Assembly (NCBI RefSeq): GCF_008364845.1
Contig: NZ_VTTP01000003.1
Coordinates: 310,001-374,000, forward strand
Source: Actinotalea subterranea
GTDB lineage: Bacteria; Actinomycetota; Actinomycetes; Actinomycetales; Cellulomonadaceae
Length of the DNA stretch: 64,000 bases
Direction of reading: 5' to 3'
Shown here: one piece after another, positions 1 through 8,007 of the stretch
Layout of the letters: the number at the start of each line of letters is the position of its first letter
Numbering within the stretch: the stretch's first letter is position 1
Translations under genes and position numbers: made by a program
Notes under the pieces: model-generated
Seen by the model: the letters and a program-made list of their open reading frames with translations, nothing else
The model's database searches: none
Told to the model about the DNA's origin: nothing

Positions 1-243
1 CGCGGTGGCGACCGCCTCGTCGGCCACGACCATGACCTCGGCGGACACGGCCCCGACGAAGGACGCGCGCACGACGAGCGCGTCGGGCGAGGGCCCGGCG
101 GACGGGTCGAACGACGCGACGGTCAGGGGCACGGTCGAGGGCAGGAGCCGCGTGAGCTCCTCGGCTGCGGCCCGGGCGATGGTCATCGCCTCGGCCGAGC
201 CGGCGACGGGCGCCGTCGCGGTGGACATGCTGCGGGGACTCAT
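1..243 (-). CDS. fliN: flagellar motor switch protein FliN, N-terminal part (cut by window edge)
   Basis: Only the first 81 codons are present and the reading frame runs off the left edge. The ATG overlaps the fliM stop by one base (TGATG), so the two are translationally coupled. The visible part is the Ala-rich N-terminal region (begins MSPRSMSTAT). The C-terminal SpoA domain that would prove FliN lies outside. The call rests on position after fliM and on the expected FliN/FliY place in the operon. FliN forms the base of the cytoplasmic C-ring and takes part in rotation switching and export-apparatus docking. No CheY-binding EIDALL-like peptide is seen in the visible N-terminus. Confidence 0.75.
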   Translation of the reverse strand, partial: MSPRSMSTATAPVAGSAEAMTIARAAAEELTRLLPSTVPLTVASFDPSAGPSPDALVVRASFVGAVSAEVMVVADEAVATA

Positions 244-1175
244 CAGGACTTCTCCTCGGAGGTGACGACCAGGCAGGCCAGGCGGGAGCCGTTGCTCCCG
301 ATCGCGGCGCGGGCCAGCACGACGTCGCCGACGACGACGTCGAGCGGGGTGTCCGCGCTGTGGTTGAGGGACACGACGTCGCCGACGGCGAGCCGCCCGA
401 TGCTGCCGGGCGTGACCGTGAGCGGCTTGAACCGGACGGAGACGCCGACGGGCACGCCCCGCACCTGGTCGGAGAGCAGGTCGGTCGCGAGCCGGTGCTC
501 GCGGAGCTCGTCGGCCGAGCGCTTGTCGCTGGTCTCGCCGTCGCGCAGGGACGCGAGCAGGATGTCGGCGGGGATCATCATGGTCGCGGTCGAGACCCGC
601 TCCCCCGCGGTGAGCTCGAACGTCGCGACGATCACGGGCTCGGAGGCGGCGACGGCCTGGACGAACTGGGGGTTGTACTGCACGGACTTCACGACGACGT
701 CGAGCGGGTGGACCGCCGCGAGCGCGTACGTGAGGTCCTTCGAGGCCTGCTGGAGCAGGTCGCGCATGAGGAACCACTCGATCTCGGTGAGCTCGCGCTC
801 CGGCACGTCGAGCACGATGCCCGGGCCGCCGAGGAGGTAGTCGATCCACAGCATCGTGGTGTCCATGGGCAGCTGGATGACTGCCGTCGAGCGGTTCTGC
901 TCGATGCCGCACAGGACCATCACGGCGGTGGGCGGCAGGGACCGGATGTACTCGTCGTAGGAGCGCATCTCGACGCGCTCGAGGGTTGCGGCGCCGACGA
1001 CGCGCAGGCGCGAGGTCAGCAGGGTGCCCCACTGGCGCGAGAACGTCTCGAACGCCATCTCGAGGATGCGCCCGTGCTCCCGCGCGAGCGTCATGGGTCG
1101 CCGGAAGTCGTAGGGCTCGGGAGCCGCCGAGCGCTTGCGGCGCGTCGTGGCATTCAGCGTGTCCTGGACCGTCAC
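243..1175 (-). CDS. fliM: flagellar motor switch protein FliM
   Basis: A 310-residue protein of the C-ring that joins FliG to FliN. The middle domain (about residues 40-230) holds the CheC-like core around YDEYIRSLPPTAVMVLC, and the C-terminal SpoA domain follows (LAVGDVVSLNHSADTPLDV). The start chosen is GTG at 1175 (VTVQDTLNATTRRKR), because the frame further upstream is Pro/Arg-rich filler. A sigma-28-type promoter lies 7 bases upstream of this GTG and there is no clear ribosome binding site, so the mRNA may be leaderless. The N-terminus lacks the usual LSQxEIDALL CheY-binding peptide. It is separated from fliL by 290 bp and coupled to fliN. Confidence 0.92.
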   Translation of the reverse strand: MTVQDTLNATTRRKRSAAPEPYDFRRPMTLAREHGRILEMAFETFSRQWGTLLTSRLRVVGAATLERVEMRSYDEYIRSLPPTAVMVLCGIEQNRSTAVIQLPMDTTMLWIDYLLGGPGIVLDVPERELTEIEWFLMRDLLQQASKDLTYALAAVHPLDVVVKSVQYNPQFVQAVAASEPVIVATFELTAGERVSTATMMIPADILLASLRDGETSDKRSADELREHRLATDLLSDQVRGVPVGVSVRFKPLTVTPGSIGRLAVGDVVSLNHSADTPLDVVVGDVVLARAAIGSNGSRLACLVVTSEEKS

Positions 1176-1182
1176 GGCCAGC

Positions 1183-1209
1183 ACATCGGCACACCGCCGG
1201 GGGTGATGA
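1183..1209 (-). promoter_or_regulatory. predicted FliA (sigma-28) promoter of fliM-fliN
   Basis: On the minus strand, TCAT at 1209-1206, a 15-bp spacer and GCCGATGT at 1190-1183. The end of the -10 element is only 7 bases before the fliM GTG, so transcription would begin at or next to the start codon. An inverted repeat GGGTGAT (1201-1207) / ATCACCC (1245-1251) overlaps the -35 side. The rest of the 1176-1465 gap shows no convincing gene; a 64-codon Pro/Arg-rich frame there looks like non-coding GC-rich DNA. Confidence 0.6.
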
Positions 1210-1465
1210 GGCAAAGCCGGGAACCAGATGCGCGGGTGCGTGGAATCACCCGGATCGGCGCCGCGCGTCGCGGCGGGCCTGCCGGCCGTGGCATGCACGG
1301 TCCGGCTCCCCGGGCTCCTGGGACCCCGGGGCGAGGTGGCGCCCTCCATGGCGCCGTGAAAGACAACCGGCTTCCGTGCCGGTCTGCTGCGTCAGCGCAC
1401 CTCGGCCCGGGCGGGCCGCGTTCGGCCCTGCGGGTCGGTGCGCCGGGGACGACGTCCCCCAGTGG

Positions 1466-1996
1466 TCACTGGGTCACGTAGTCGGTCAGGTAGACGTCGA
1501 TCACCTCGCCCTCGTAGGCCTCCTCGAGCTGGTGGGCGAGCTCGGTCTTGAGGGCCTCGCGCCCCTCGGGGCTCGACACCTCCTCGACCGTGCGTCCCGA
1601 GAACAGGGCGATGGCCAGGTCGAGCGCGCGCGCGGCGTCGGGCTCCTCCGTGACCTCGGCCGTGAGCTGAAGGCCCATGCCCAGGCGCAGGTAGTGCCCG
1701 CCCGCGAGGTTGATGCTCACGGCCTCGATGACGAACACCTCGCCCTTCTCGGGCTCCGGCTCGGGCTCGGGGGCCGCCTCGGTCGCGGACGCGCCGGGGC
1801 CCATGAGGAACCAGTAGGCCGCGCCGCCGCCGAGGACGAGGACCACCGCCAGGACGATGATCATCAGCTTCTTCTTGGAGCCGCCGCCCTCGCCCTTGCC
1901 CTTCGACTCCGGCTCCGGCTCCGGGGCGCCCGACGTGGGCCTGGCGCCGATCTTCGGCTTGCTCGCGATCACGCGCTGCTCGGTCATGGCGGTCAT
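1466..1996 (-). CDS. fliL: flagellar basal body-associated protein FliL
   Basis: A 176-residue single-pass inner-membrane protein. A charged cytoplasmic N-terminus of about 45 residues is followed by a transmembrane helix (LMIIVLAVVLVLGGGAAYWF, about residues 44-63), an acidic Glu/Pro linker, and the FliL domain with a typical hydrophobic end (EVIDVYLTDYVTQ). FliL surrounds the stator and supports torque. The ATG at 1996 overlaps the motB stop (ATGA), so it is coupled to motB; a second ATG lies three codons in. It is last in the flbD-motA-motB-fliL group. Confidence 0.9.
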   Translation of the reverse strand: MTAMTEQRVIASKPKIGARPTSGAPEPEPESKGKGEGGGSKKKLMIIVLAVVLVLGGGAAYWFLMGPGASATEAAPEPEPEPEKGEVFVIEAVSINLAGGHYLRLGMGLQLTAEVTEEPDAARALDLAIALFSGRTVEEVSSPEGREALKTELAHQLEEAYEGEVIDVYLTDYVTQ

Positions 1997-2880
1997 CCCT
2001 GGTGTGCGTTCTCGATGGACGGGAGGAGGACGCGGGCGTCCTCGGAGATGCCGCTGAGGACCACGAGGTCCACGCGGCGGTTGGCCTCGAGCGGGTCGAC
2101 CCCGGGGTCGTCGATCGGGCGAGCCTCACCGAAGCCGACGGCCGCGACCCGGCCCGCGGGCAGGCCACCGACCTCGACCATGCGGCGCAGCACCTGCGTG
2201 GCGCGGTCCGAGGACAGCTCCCAGTTGGTGGGGTACCGGCTGCTGGGCAGCACGTTGGCGTGCCCCTCGATGGACACCTGGTCGGGCAGCCCGACCAGGA
2301 CCGGCGCCGTGGTGTCGAGCACCCTCAGCGCGGTCTCGGTGAGCGTGGCCGTGTCAGGGCTGAAGAACACGTCGTCCGCGACCATGCCGATGACGAGCCC
2401 GCGCTCGGTCACGCGGAACCGCACCCGGTCGCCCAGTCCCTGCGCGTTCAGCGCCTGGCTGATCTGGTCGCGGATCTGGGCGAGGCGGTCGTACTCGGCG
2501 GCGGCGAGCTGCATGGTGCGCTCCTCCTCGGTGATCTCCACCTCGGGGGTCTGCACCTGCTCGGTCTCGATGCCCGTCTCGCCGGCGAGGTCGGGGACGA
2601 TCTGGAAGTCCTCGACGCCGGAGAGCGCGCCCGTGCTGCCCTGGAGCATCGACGGGGCGCGGTGGCCGAACCCGGCGGCGAGGGACTCCCGCAGGGCCTC
2701 GAACTTCGCCTGGTCCACCTGGCTCATCGAGTACAGGACGATGAAGAGGCCGACGAGCACGGTCATCATGTCGGCGTAGCTCACGGCCCACCGCTCGTGG
2801 TTCTCGTGCTCCTCGTGGTGCTCGGCCTTCTTGCGACGCGGGCGCTGCCCGTGCCCGCCGGAGCCGTGGCCCGAGCTCAC
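1993..2880 (-). CDS. motB: flagellar motor stator protein MotB
   Basis: A 295-residue stator subunit. After a His/Glu-rich N-terminus comes WAVSYADMMTVLVGLFIVLY, the MotB transmembrane helix with the conserved proton-accepting Asp in YAD. The C-terminal half is an OmpA-like peptidoglycan-binding domain (VSIEGHANVLPSS, then SSDRATQVLRRMV and ANRRVDLVV). The GTG at 2880 overlaps the motA stop (GTGA). MotB anchors the MotA channel to the wall. The gene looks intact although its partner motA is frameshifted. Confidence 0.95.
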   Translation of the reverse strand: MSSGHGSGGHGQRPRRKKAEHHEEHENHERWAVSYADMMTVLVGLFIVLYSMSQVDQAKFEALRESLAAGFGHRAPSMLQGSTGALSGVEDFQIVPDLAGETGIETEQVQTPEVEITEEERTMQLAAAEYDRLAQIRDQISQALNAQGLGDRVRFRVTERGLVIGMVADDVFFSPDTATLTETALRVLDTTAPVLVGLPDQVSIEGHANVLPSSRYPTNWELSSDRATQVLRRMVEVGGLPAGRVAAVGFGEARPIDDPGVDPLEANRRVDLVVLSGISEDARVLLPSIENAHQG

Positions 2881-3666
2881 GCCGCCTCCTTCTTCGCGGC
2901 CTTGCCGTCCTTCTTGACGGCGTCGGGCGGCATGAGGCTGCGCAGCCGCTGGCCCACGAGGCGCGGGTTCGCGCCGGACTGGATCGCGAGGAGGCCCTCG
3001 ACCGCCATCTCCATGTGCGCGCACTCGAGCTCGGAGGCGCGGGTCACGCGTGCGCCGAGGGGCAGCCAGATGAGGTTCGCGGAGAGCAGGCCCCAGAGGG
3101 TCGCGACGAACGCGGCGGCGATCATGTGACCGAGCTCGGCCGGCTCCGCGAGGTTCTCGAGGACGTGCACGAGGGACACGACGGTGCCGATGATGCCGAT
3201 GGTCGGCGCGTACCCGCCCATGTTGTTGAAGTACTTCGCGGTGGTGCGGTCGAGCGCACGCTTGCTCGCGATCTTGTCCTCGAGCATCTCGCGGAGGTCG
3301 TCGGGGTCGGTGCCGTCGATCGCGGCCTGGAGGCCCGCGCGCAAGAACTCGTTGTCGACCGTCCGGGCCGCGTCCTCGAGCGAGAGGAGGCCCTCACGCC
3401 GGGCCCGGTCCGCGAGACCGACGACCACCTCGACCGTCGAGTCGAGGTCCGGCTGCTTGAAAGGTCATCCAGCGACCAAGGGTCCCGAAGGCGCGCTTGG
3501 CGTCGCGCAGCGTGCTGCTCGCGAGGCCCGCGCCGAGGGTTCCGCCGATCACCAGGATCATGGGCGCCGGCAGGATGACCGACATCGGGCTCGAGCCCTC
3601 GAGGAAGATCGAGAGGAGGACGGCCCCGAACGCCAGGGCCATCCCCGCCATGGTTGCCGGATCCAT
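2877..3666 (-). pseudogene. motA: flagellar motor stator protein MotA, interrupted by a one-base frameshift
   Basis: The N-terminal 69 residues (MDPATMAGMALAFG to GRWMTF) read from ATG 3666; the remaining 193 residues (KQPDLDSTVEVVVGLADRARR onward) lie in another frame. Both halves match MotA, including YAPTIGIIGTVVSLVHVL and the second-half membrane helices, and together give the usual 262 residues. The break is at A-run 3460-3462 (TTT on the coding strand): removing one base restores ACC TTC AAG CAG. Downstream codons still look constrained. It may be a sequencing error, a recent loss-of-function mutation, or a +1 recoding site (UUU C followed by a rare CAA). The ATG overlaps the flbD stop and the stop overlaps motB. 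Confidence 0.85.
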
Positions 3667-3971
3667 CAGTCGGCCTCCGGGACTGAGCTGAGGTTGCGGA
3701 CCGGCGCGGGGCGCAGCTCGGTCACGGCAGCCACGGTGGTGTCACCGGCGAGGGGGTCGCCGGCGCCGTCGGCGCTCAGCGCGAGGGTCGCGGCGGCGAC
3801 ACGCGCCCGGTACGCGACCACGAGCGCGGTGACCTCGTCGAGCGACTCGGCCACGATGTACTTGGTGCCGTCGATCAGGGTCAGGATCGTGTCCGGGGTG
3901 CTCTCGATGCGCTGGAGCAGGTCCGGGTTCACCGCGAAGCGCGGTCCGTTCAGACGCGTGACGACGATCAT
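3666..3971 (-). CDS. flbD: flagellar FlbD family protein
   Basis: A 101-residue protein starting MIVVTRLNGPRFAVNPDLLQRIES, which matches the small FlbD family found before motA in Gram-positive flagellar operons. The FlbD core covers about the first 60 residues (TPDTILTLIDGTKYIVAESLDEV); the last 40 are variable. ATG 3971 was chosen because FlbD proteins begin with MI-LTRLNG, although an upstream in-frame ATG exists. The molecular role is unclear. It is the first gene of flbD-motA-motB-fliL and has a sigma-28-type promoter about 50 bp upstream. Confidence 0.88.
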   Translation of the reverse strand: MIVVTRLNGPRFAVNPDLLQRIESTPDTILTLIDGTKYIVAESLDEVTALVVAYRARVAAATLALSADGAGDPLAGDTTVAAVTELRPAPVRNLSSVPEAD

Positions 3972-4024
3972 GGTGGTCCGTCCCTGGAGTTCCTTCGGGC
4001 CCATCCGTGAGCCCTGCCCCTACC

Positions 4025-4051
4025 TGATCGGCCGGGGTGGCGGCGGTGTGA
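4025..4051 (-). promoter_or_regulatory. predicted FliA (sigma-28) promoter of flbD-motA-motB-fliL
   Basis: On the minus strand TCAC (4051-4048), a 15-bp spacer and GCCGATCA (4032-4025). This is the same pattern as in front of flgB, flgN, fliC and others in this window. Transcription would start near 4018, about 45 bases before the flbD ATG. Confidence 0.65.
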
Positions 4052-4189
4052 GGCTTCGGCGCCGGTTCGGGTGGGTCCCGTGGCGTTCGGTGGCGACCTG
4101 CCGACGTGCGGCGCCGTGCGGCGACGTGCGGCGGTCGAGCGGGCCCGCGGGCGGGCCGGGGACGTCCAGCAGCCGGGGCCGTGGACGCG

Positions 4190-4238
4190 GCGAGCGTGCG
4201 ACCCCACGCCGGCGGGGCCGTGGGGGTCGCACGCTCGC
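4190..4238 (-). terminator. strong hairpin terminator after flgE
   Basis: The 19-nt arm at 4190-4208 pairs with 4219-4238 (one bulged G) around a short GC loop. It lies just after the flgE stop and before the flbD promoter, so it should separate the flgB-to-flgE operon from the motor operon. There is no U-tract, as is common in high-GC actinobacteria. Confidence 0.7.
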
Positions 4239-4250
4239 GGTGCGCCGGGG

Positions 4251-5441
4251 TCAGCGCTTGAGGTTCACGAGCTCCTGGAGCAGCTCGTCCGAGGTCGTGA
4301 TGACCCGGGAGTTCGCCTGGAAGCCACGCTGGGCGATGATCAGGTTGGTGAACTCGGCCGAGAGGTCGACGTTCGACATCTCGAGCGCGCCGCCCGTGAG
4401 GTCGCCGCGGCCGCCCGTGCCGGCCTCGCCGACCTGCGGGTCACCGGAGTTGACGGTCGTGCGGTACAACGAACCGCCCGCCTTCTCGAGGCCCGCGGGG
4501 TTGGTGAACGTCGCGAGCGAGACACGGCCGAGCGCCTGCTTGAGGCCGTTGCTGAACGAGCCGAGCAGCGTGCCGTCCGCGTTGATCGTGAACGACTGGA
4601 GCGTGCCGGCCGCGCGGCCGTTCTGCGACAGCGCCTCGACGGTGCTCAGGCCCGCGTACCCGGTGATCGTGCCGAGCTGCACGTCGACCACGCCGGCGTC
4701 GAGCACCGCGGGGGTCGTCGTGAGCTTGCCGTCCGCGCCGAACGCCAGGTTGAGGGACGTGCCGACGGGCGCGCCGTCCTGCGTGGCCGCGACGGTCCAG
4801 CCGGTGCCCGTCTTGGTGAACGCCAGCGAGAGCGAGTGCATGGTGCCGTCGGCGTCGTAGACGTCGACCTCACGGTTGAGGATGGTCGCCGGCGTGACGG
4901 TCGCGTCGGCGGGCAGGTTGCCCTCGAACGTGGCCGACGTCGTGCCCGCCGCGCCCATGAGCGTCGCGATGGGCAGGCGCATGTCCGTGAGCGTGCCGTT
5001 GGTGTCGATCGCGCCCGCGTCGTCGGCCGCCCAGCCCTGCACGAGGCCGCCGTCGGGCGTCACGAGCTGGCCCGTCGCGTCGAAGTCGAACGCCCCGGCC
5101 CGCGTGTAGAACTGCTCGGAGCCCTTGCGGACCATGAAGAAGCCGTCGCCGGAGATCATCATGTCCGTCGAGCGGTTGGTGAGCTGGGCGGCGCCCTGCT
5201 GGAAGTTCGTCGTGATGCCCGCGACGCGCACGCCGAGGCCGACCTGCGCGGGGTTCGTGCCGCCGACGCCGTCCTGGCCGCCGCCCGCGTTCGTCAGGAC
5301 CTGGGACAGCGTGTCCTGGAACTGGGACTGGGACGCCTTGAAACCCGTCGTGTTGACGTTGGCGATGTTGTTGCCGGTCACGTCGAGCATGGTCTGGTGG
5401 GCACGCAGACCGCTGATGCCGGAGAAGAGCGAGCGAAGCAT
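4251..5441 (-). CDS. flgE: flagellar hook protein FlgE
   Basis: A 396-residue axial protein of the hook. It has the N-terminal rod/hook signature LDVTGNNIANVNTTGFKAS near residue 20, an FlgE/F/G-type core (SGDGFFMVRKGSEQFYTRAGAF), a variable D2 region, and the conserved C-terminus LSAEFTNLIIAQRGFQANSR ending in ELVNLKR. The N-terminal MLRSLFSGISGLRAHQ is typical. It follows flgD by 32 bp and is the last gene before a strong hairpin. Subunits are exported by the type III apparatus and assembled by FlgD. Confidence 0.96.
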   Translation of the reverse strand: MLRSLFSGISGLRAHQTMLDVTGNNIANVNTTGFKASQSQFQDTLSQVLTNAGGGQDGVGGTNPAQVGLGVRVAGITTNFQQGAAQLTNRSTDMMISGDGFFMVRKGSEQFYTRAGAFDFDATGQLVTPDGGLVQGWAADDAGAIDTNGTLTDMRLPIATLMGAAGTTSATFEGNLPADATVTPATILNREVDVYDADGTMHSLSLAFTKTGTGWTVAATQDGAPVGTSLNLAFGADGKLTTTPAVLDAGVVDVQLGTITGYAGLSTVEALSQNGRAAGTLQSFTINADGTLLGSFSNGLKQALGRVSLATFTNPAGLEKAGGSLYRTTVNSGDPQVGEAGTGGRGDLTGGALEMSNVDLSAEFTNLIIAQRGFQANSRVITTSDELLQELVNLKR

Positions 5442-5473
5442 GGGAGTTTCCCTTCGGTGGTGTCGCGGCCTGG

Positions 5474-5980
5474 TCAGGCAGCGGTTCCGGCGGAACCGGC
5501 GGAGTCGGTGGTGTCGGTCGTGGTCGCGGGCGGGGTGGTGGTCGGGGGCGGGGTCACGGCGGCGGGCGCCGTGATCGCGGAGACGTGGTCGATCGGGACC
5601 TTGACCTTGCCCACGGTCACCGTGGGCACCTCGTCGTCGAAGGACACGCCGGAGACGACGCCGGTCTGGACCTTGTCCTTGTCGTCGACGTAGCTGACGG
5701 TCTGGCCGACCATGCCGCTCGCCGCGATGCGCATCTGGAGCGCGAAGCTCTCGCGGGAGGTGTCCGAGAGCGCGGTGAGCTGCTCCATGGACGCGAGCTG
5801 GGTGGACTGCGCCATCATCTCGTTGGTGTCCATGGGGGACGTGGGGTCCTGGTTGCGGAGCTGAGCGACGAGCAGGGCCAGGAAGACCTCCTGGTCCATC
5901 TCCTTCTTCGCGTCGGTCGCGGGCGTGTTCGTCGTGTACAGGCTTGGCGGCGGCGCGGACGCCGTGGGTGTGACGGTCAT
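5474..5980 (-). CDS. flgD: flagellar hook assembly scaffold FlgD
   Basis: A 168-residue hook-capping protein. The conserved N-terminal FlgD motif is clear (MDQEVFLALLVAQLRNQDPTSP, about residues 28-49, then MAQSTQLASMEQL). The C-terminus is a short Thr/Pro/Ala-rich tail, and the usual Ig-like domain is reduced to a small beta segment (GQTVSYVDDKDKVQTGVVSG). It lies between fliK and flgE, the expected place for hook assembly. Confidence 0.93.
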   Translation of the reverse strand: MTVTPTASAPPPSLYTTNTPATDAKKEMDQEVFLALLVAQLRNQDPTSPMDTNEMMAQSTQLASMEQLTALSDTSRESFALQMRIAASGMVGQTVSYVDDKDKVQTGVVSGVSFDDEVPTVTVGKVKVPIDHVSAITAPAAVTPPPTTTPPATTTDTTDSAGSAGTAA

Positions 5981-5989
5981 GGTTCCCTC

Positions 5990-7480
5990 TCAGACGATCA
6001 GGTCGAGGCCGGTGCGGCGCGAGCCAGCGTGGGTCGAGGTGCGGGTGCCGTCGCCGGCGAGGCCCGCGTCGGTCGGCGACTCGCGTGAGCCGCGGCCGTC
6101 GGAGCCCGTCGTCGAGCCGTCGGGGCTCGCGCCGGTCCCGTTGCCGCCCGGGCCGCCCGTCGCGGGACCCTGACCGCGGGCACCGTTCTGGCTGCCGGTG
6201 CCGAGGCCGAGCTCCGCGGGGAGCCCGGCCGCGACGAGGTCACGGCGCAGGTCGGGCAGCGCGGCGCGCAGGGCGTCACGTGCCTGGTCGGTCGCGCCGA
6301 GGAGCTCGATCCGCACACCCTCGGCGCCGATGTGCGCGACGACGCGGACCTGGCCGATCGCCTCGGGCTCGACCCGCATGACGAGCACGTGCTGGCCGGC
6401 GCCCGCACCGCGGAGGCCGACGAGGCGCGCGGCGAGCTGGTCGGCCACCTGGCGGGGCTCGGGAGCCGGGGCGGGAGCCGACGGTGCGGCGACCTCCGCG
6501 GCGGGTGCCGCGGACTGCGTCGGCCCGACGACCGCGACGTTCGCCGGTCCGGTCGGGGCGGTCGTCGTCGCGGTGGAGGTGGTCGGTGCCACGTCGGAGG
6601 CGAGCGCCGCGCGGGCGGCCGCAACCGCGGCGTCGGCGGGTGCCTGGGCCGTGGCCGCGGGGTCGGTGGTCGCCTCGGCGGCCGGTGCGGCCTGCGCACC
6701 GGACCGCGAGCCGTTCCCGGCCTGCGGGTCGCCACCGTCGGTGGTCGACGGCGCGAGCGCGGTCGGCGCGGTGGCGGTCCCGGTCGCGGTCGTGCCGGCC
6801 GCCGAGTCGGGGGTGCCAGGCGTCGCCGTGGCGGCGTCGGCGACCCCGCGCTGCGTGGGCACCCCGCCCTGGACGGCGGCGCCCGCGGCACCGGCGGCAC
6901 GACCAGCCGCCGCACGACGCCGCGCGTCGAGGTCGACGACGTCGGCGAGGGGTGCGTCGGCGCTCTCGACGGCGACGCCCTGGGCCGCCGCGGCCTCGTC
7001 CGCGGCGAGGGCCTGCCCGGCGGCGGCCACGAGCTGGCCGATCGTCAGGAGGACCGCGCCGACGTCGCCCGGGACGGGCTGGGCCGCACCGTCCGCCGGG
7101 GCCGTGGGGCCCGTGGCGGGCGCGGAGCCGGCGGCCGTGCCCGGTCCCGCCTGCGCGGTGTCGTCCTGGGCGCCGTGCTGGGACCGGTCGGTCGCGGTGT
7201 CCGTGCGCTCGCCGTCGGCCCGCCCGGCCGTCCGGTCGGTGCGGACCGGACGGTCCGTGCGCTCGGAACGCTCGGCGGAGCCGGTGCCGGCGTCGCGGCG
7301 GTCGGCGTCGCGCCGGCGGTCGGCGCGCTCGGCCCGCTCGGCCCGGTCGGCCTCGCGGCCCACCTTGTCCATGGTCGACGCGAAGTCGTCACCGCCGTTC
7401 CCGCGCGAGCCGGCCGACGTGCGGTCCGCACCGCGCGAACCGGACGGCGGAGGTGCGGGGAGCATGATGATCGTGGTCAT
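5990..7480 (-). CDS. fliK: flagellar hook-length control protein FliK
   Basis: A 496-residue protein. Residues 1 to about 370 are low-complexity Ala/Thr/Asp/Pro sequence with an Arg/Asp/Glu-rich stretch near residues 40-90, as usual for the FliK ruler. The C-terminal Flg_hook domain is recognisable (QHVLVMRVEPEAIGQVRVVAHI, then a Leu-rich RIELLGATDQARDAL). ATG 7480 overlaps the fliJ stop (ATGA). FliK measures hook length and switches export from hook to filament subunits. Identification relies on the C-terminal domain and position. Confidence 0.88.
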   Translation of the reverse strand: MTTIIMLPAPPPSGSRGADRTSAGSRGNGGDDFASTMDKVGREADRAERAERADRRRDADRRDAGTGSAERSERTDRPVRTDRTAGRADGERTDTATDRSQHGAQDDTAQAGPGTAAGSAPATGPTAPADGAAQPVPGDVGAVLLTIGQLVAAAGQALAADEAAAAQGVAVESADAPLADVVDLDARRRAAAGRAAGAAGAAVQGGVPTQRGVADAATATPGTPDSAAGTTATGTATAPTALAPSTTDGGDPQAGNGSRSGAQAAPAAEATTDPAATAQAPADAAVAAARAALASDVAPTTSTATTTAPTGPANVAVVGPTQSAAPAAEVAAPSAPAPAPEPRQVADQLAARLVGLRGAGAGQHVLVMRVEPEAIGQVRVVAHIGAEGVRIELLGATDQARDALRAALPDLRRDLVAAGLPAELGLGTGSQNGARGQGPATGGPGGNGTGASPDGSTTGSDGRGSRESPTDAGLAGDGTRTSTHAGSRRTGLDLIV

Positions 7481-8007
7481 CGGTCCTCCTTGGGGGTTGC
7501 GGTGCGTGGGCTCTCGACGACGTCGTCGGCGCTGGAACGGTGGGCGTCGGCCGGGGCACCCGGCTCGGCCACGTCCGCGGCGTCGGCGAGGTCCGCCGCA
7601 CGCTGCCGGGACGCGGCCTCGTCGAGGACGAGCTGCTCGGCGCGCAGCTCCTCGGCGCGCTCGAGCACCTCGTGGCGGTCCTCGAGCTTCTCGAGCGTCG
7701 CGGCCTTGGTGCGGGCGGCCGACCACTCGTGGGTCGCGGCGTCGACGCGCACCTCGACGACCTCGAGCGCGGCACGCGCCTCACCCAGCAGGCCGTTGAC
7801 CGCGGCCCGGCCGGCGATCGCGGCCTGCCACGTGAGGTGGTCGGCGCGCTCGGGCAGGCCCGTGCCGCTCAGCATCTCGGCCGTCTCGTCACGACGCTTC
7901 TGAGCCGCACGGCGCTCGGCGTGCGCGAGGGCGAGCGCGGCAGCGGCCTGCTCCTCCTGGAGGTTGCGCAGGCGCAGGAGCCCCGCGAGGCGGAACCGGC
8001 CGGCCAT
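7477..8007 (-). CDS. fliJ: flagellar export protein FliJ
   Basis: A 176-residue, Ala/Glu/Arg-rich, largely helical coiled-coil protein starting MAGRFRLAGLLRLRNLQEEQA. FliJ is the central stalk that links the FliI ATPase ring to FlhA. It is poorly conserved, and the call rests on coiled-coil character, length and position directly after fliI (ATG overlaps the fliI stop by one base). The last 40 residues are a loose acidic tail. Confidence 0.82.
   Translation of the reverse strand: MAGRFRLAGLLRLRNLQEEQAAAALALAHAERRAAQKRRDETAEMLSGTGLPERADHLTWQAAIAGRAAVNGLLGEARAALEVVEVRVDAATHEWSAARTKAATLEKLEDRHEVLERAEELRAEQLVLDEAASRQRAADLADAADVAEPGAPADAHRSSADDVVESPRTATPKEDR

Noticed and set aside
1183-1251. Possible c-di-GMP-I riboswitch (GCAAAGCC element) before fliM
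   Set aside because: Only one short element resembles the family, and it is on the opposite strand to fliM; the other conserved parts are missing.
1172-1366. A 64-codon frame ending in the fliM start (TGA overlapping GTG)
   Set aside because: Pro/Arg/Ala-rich without any motif, and no ribosome binding site; probably random. The fliM promoter lies inside it.
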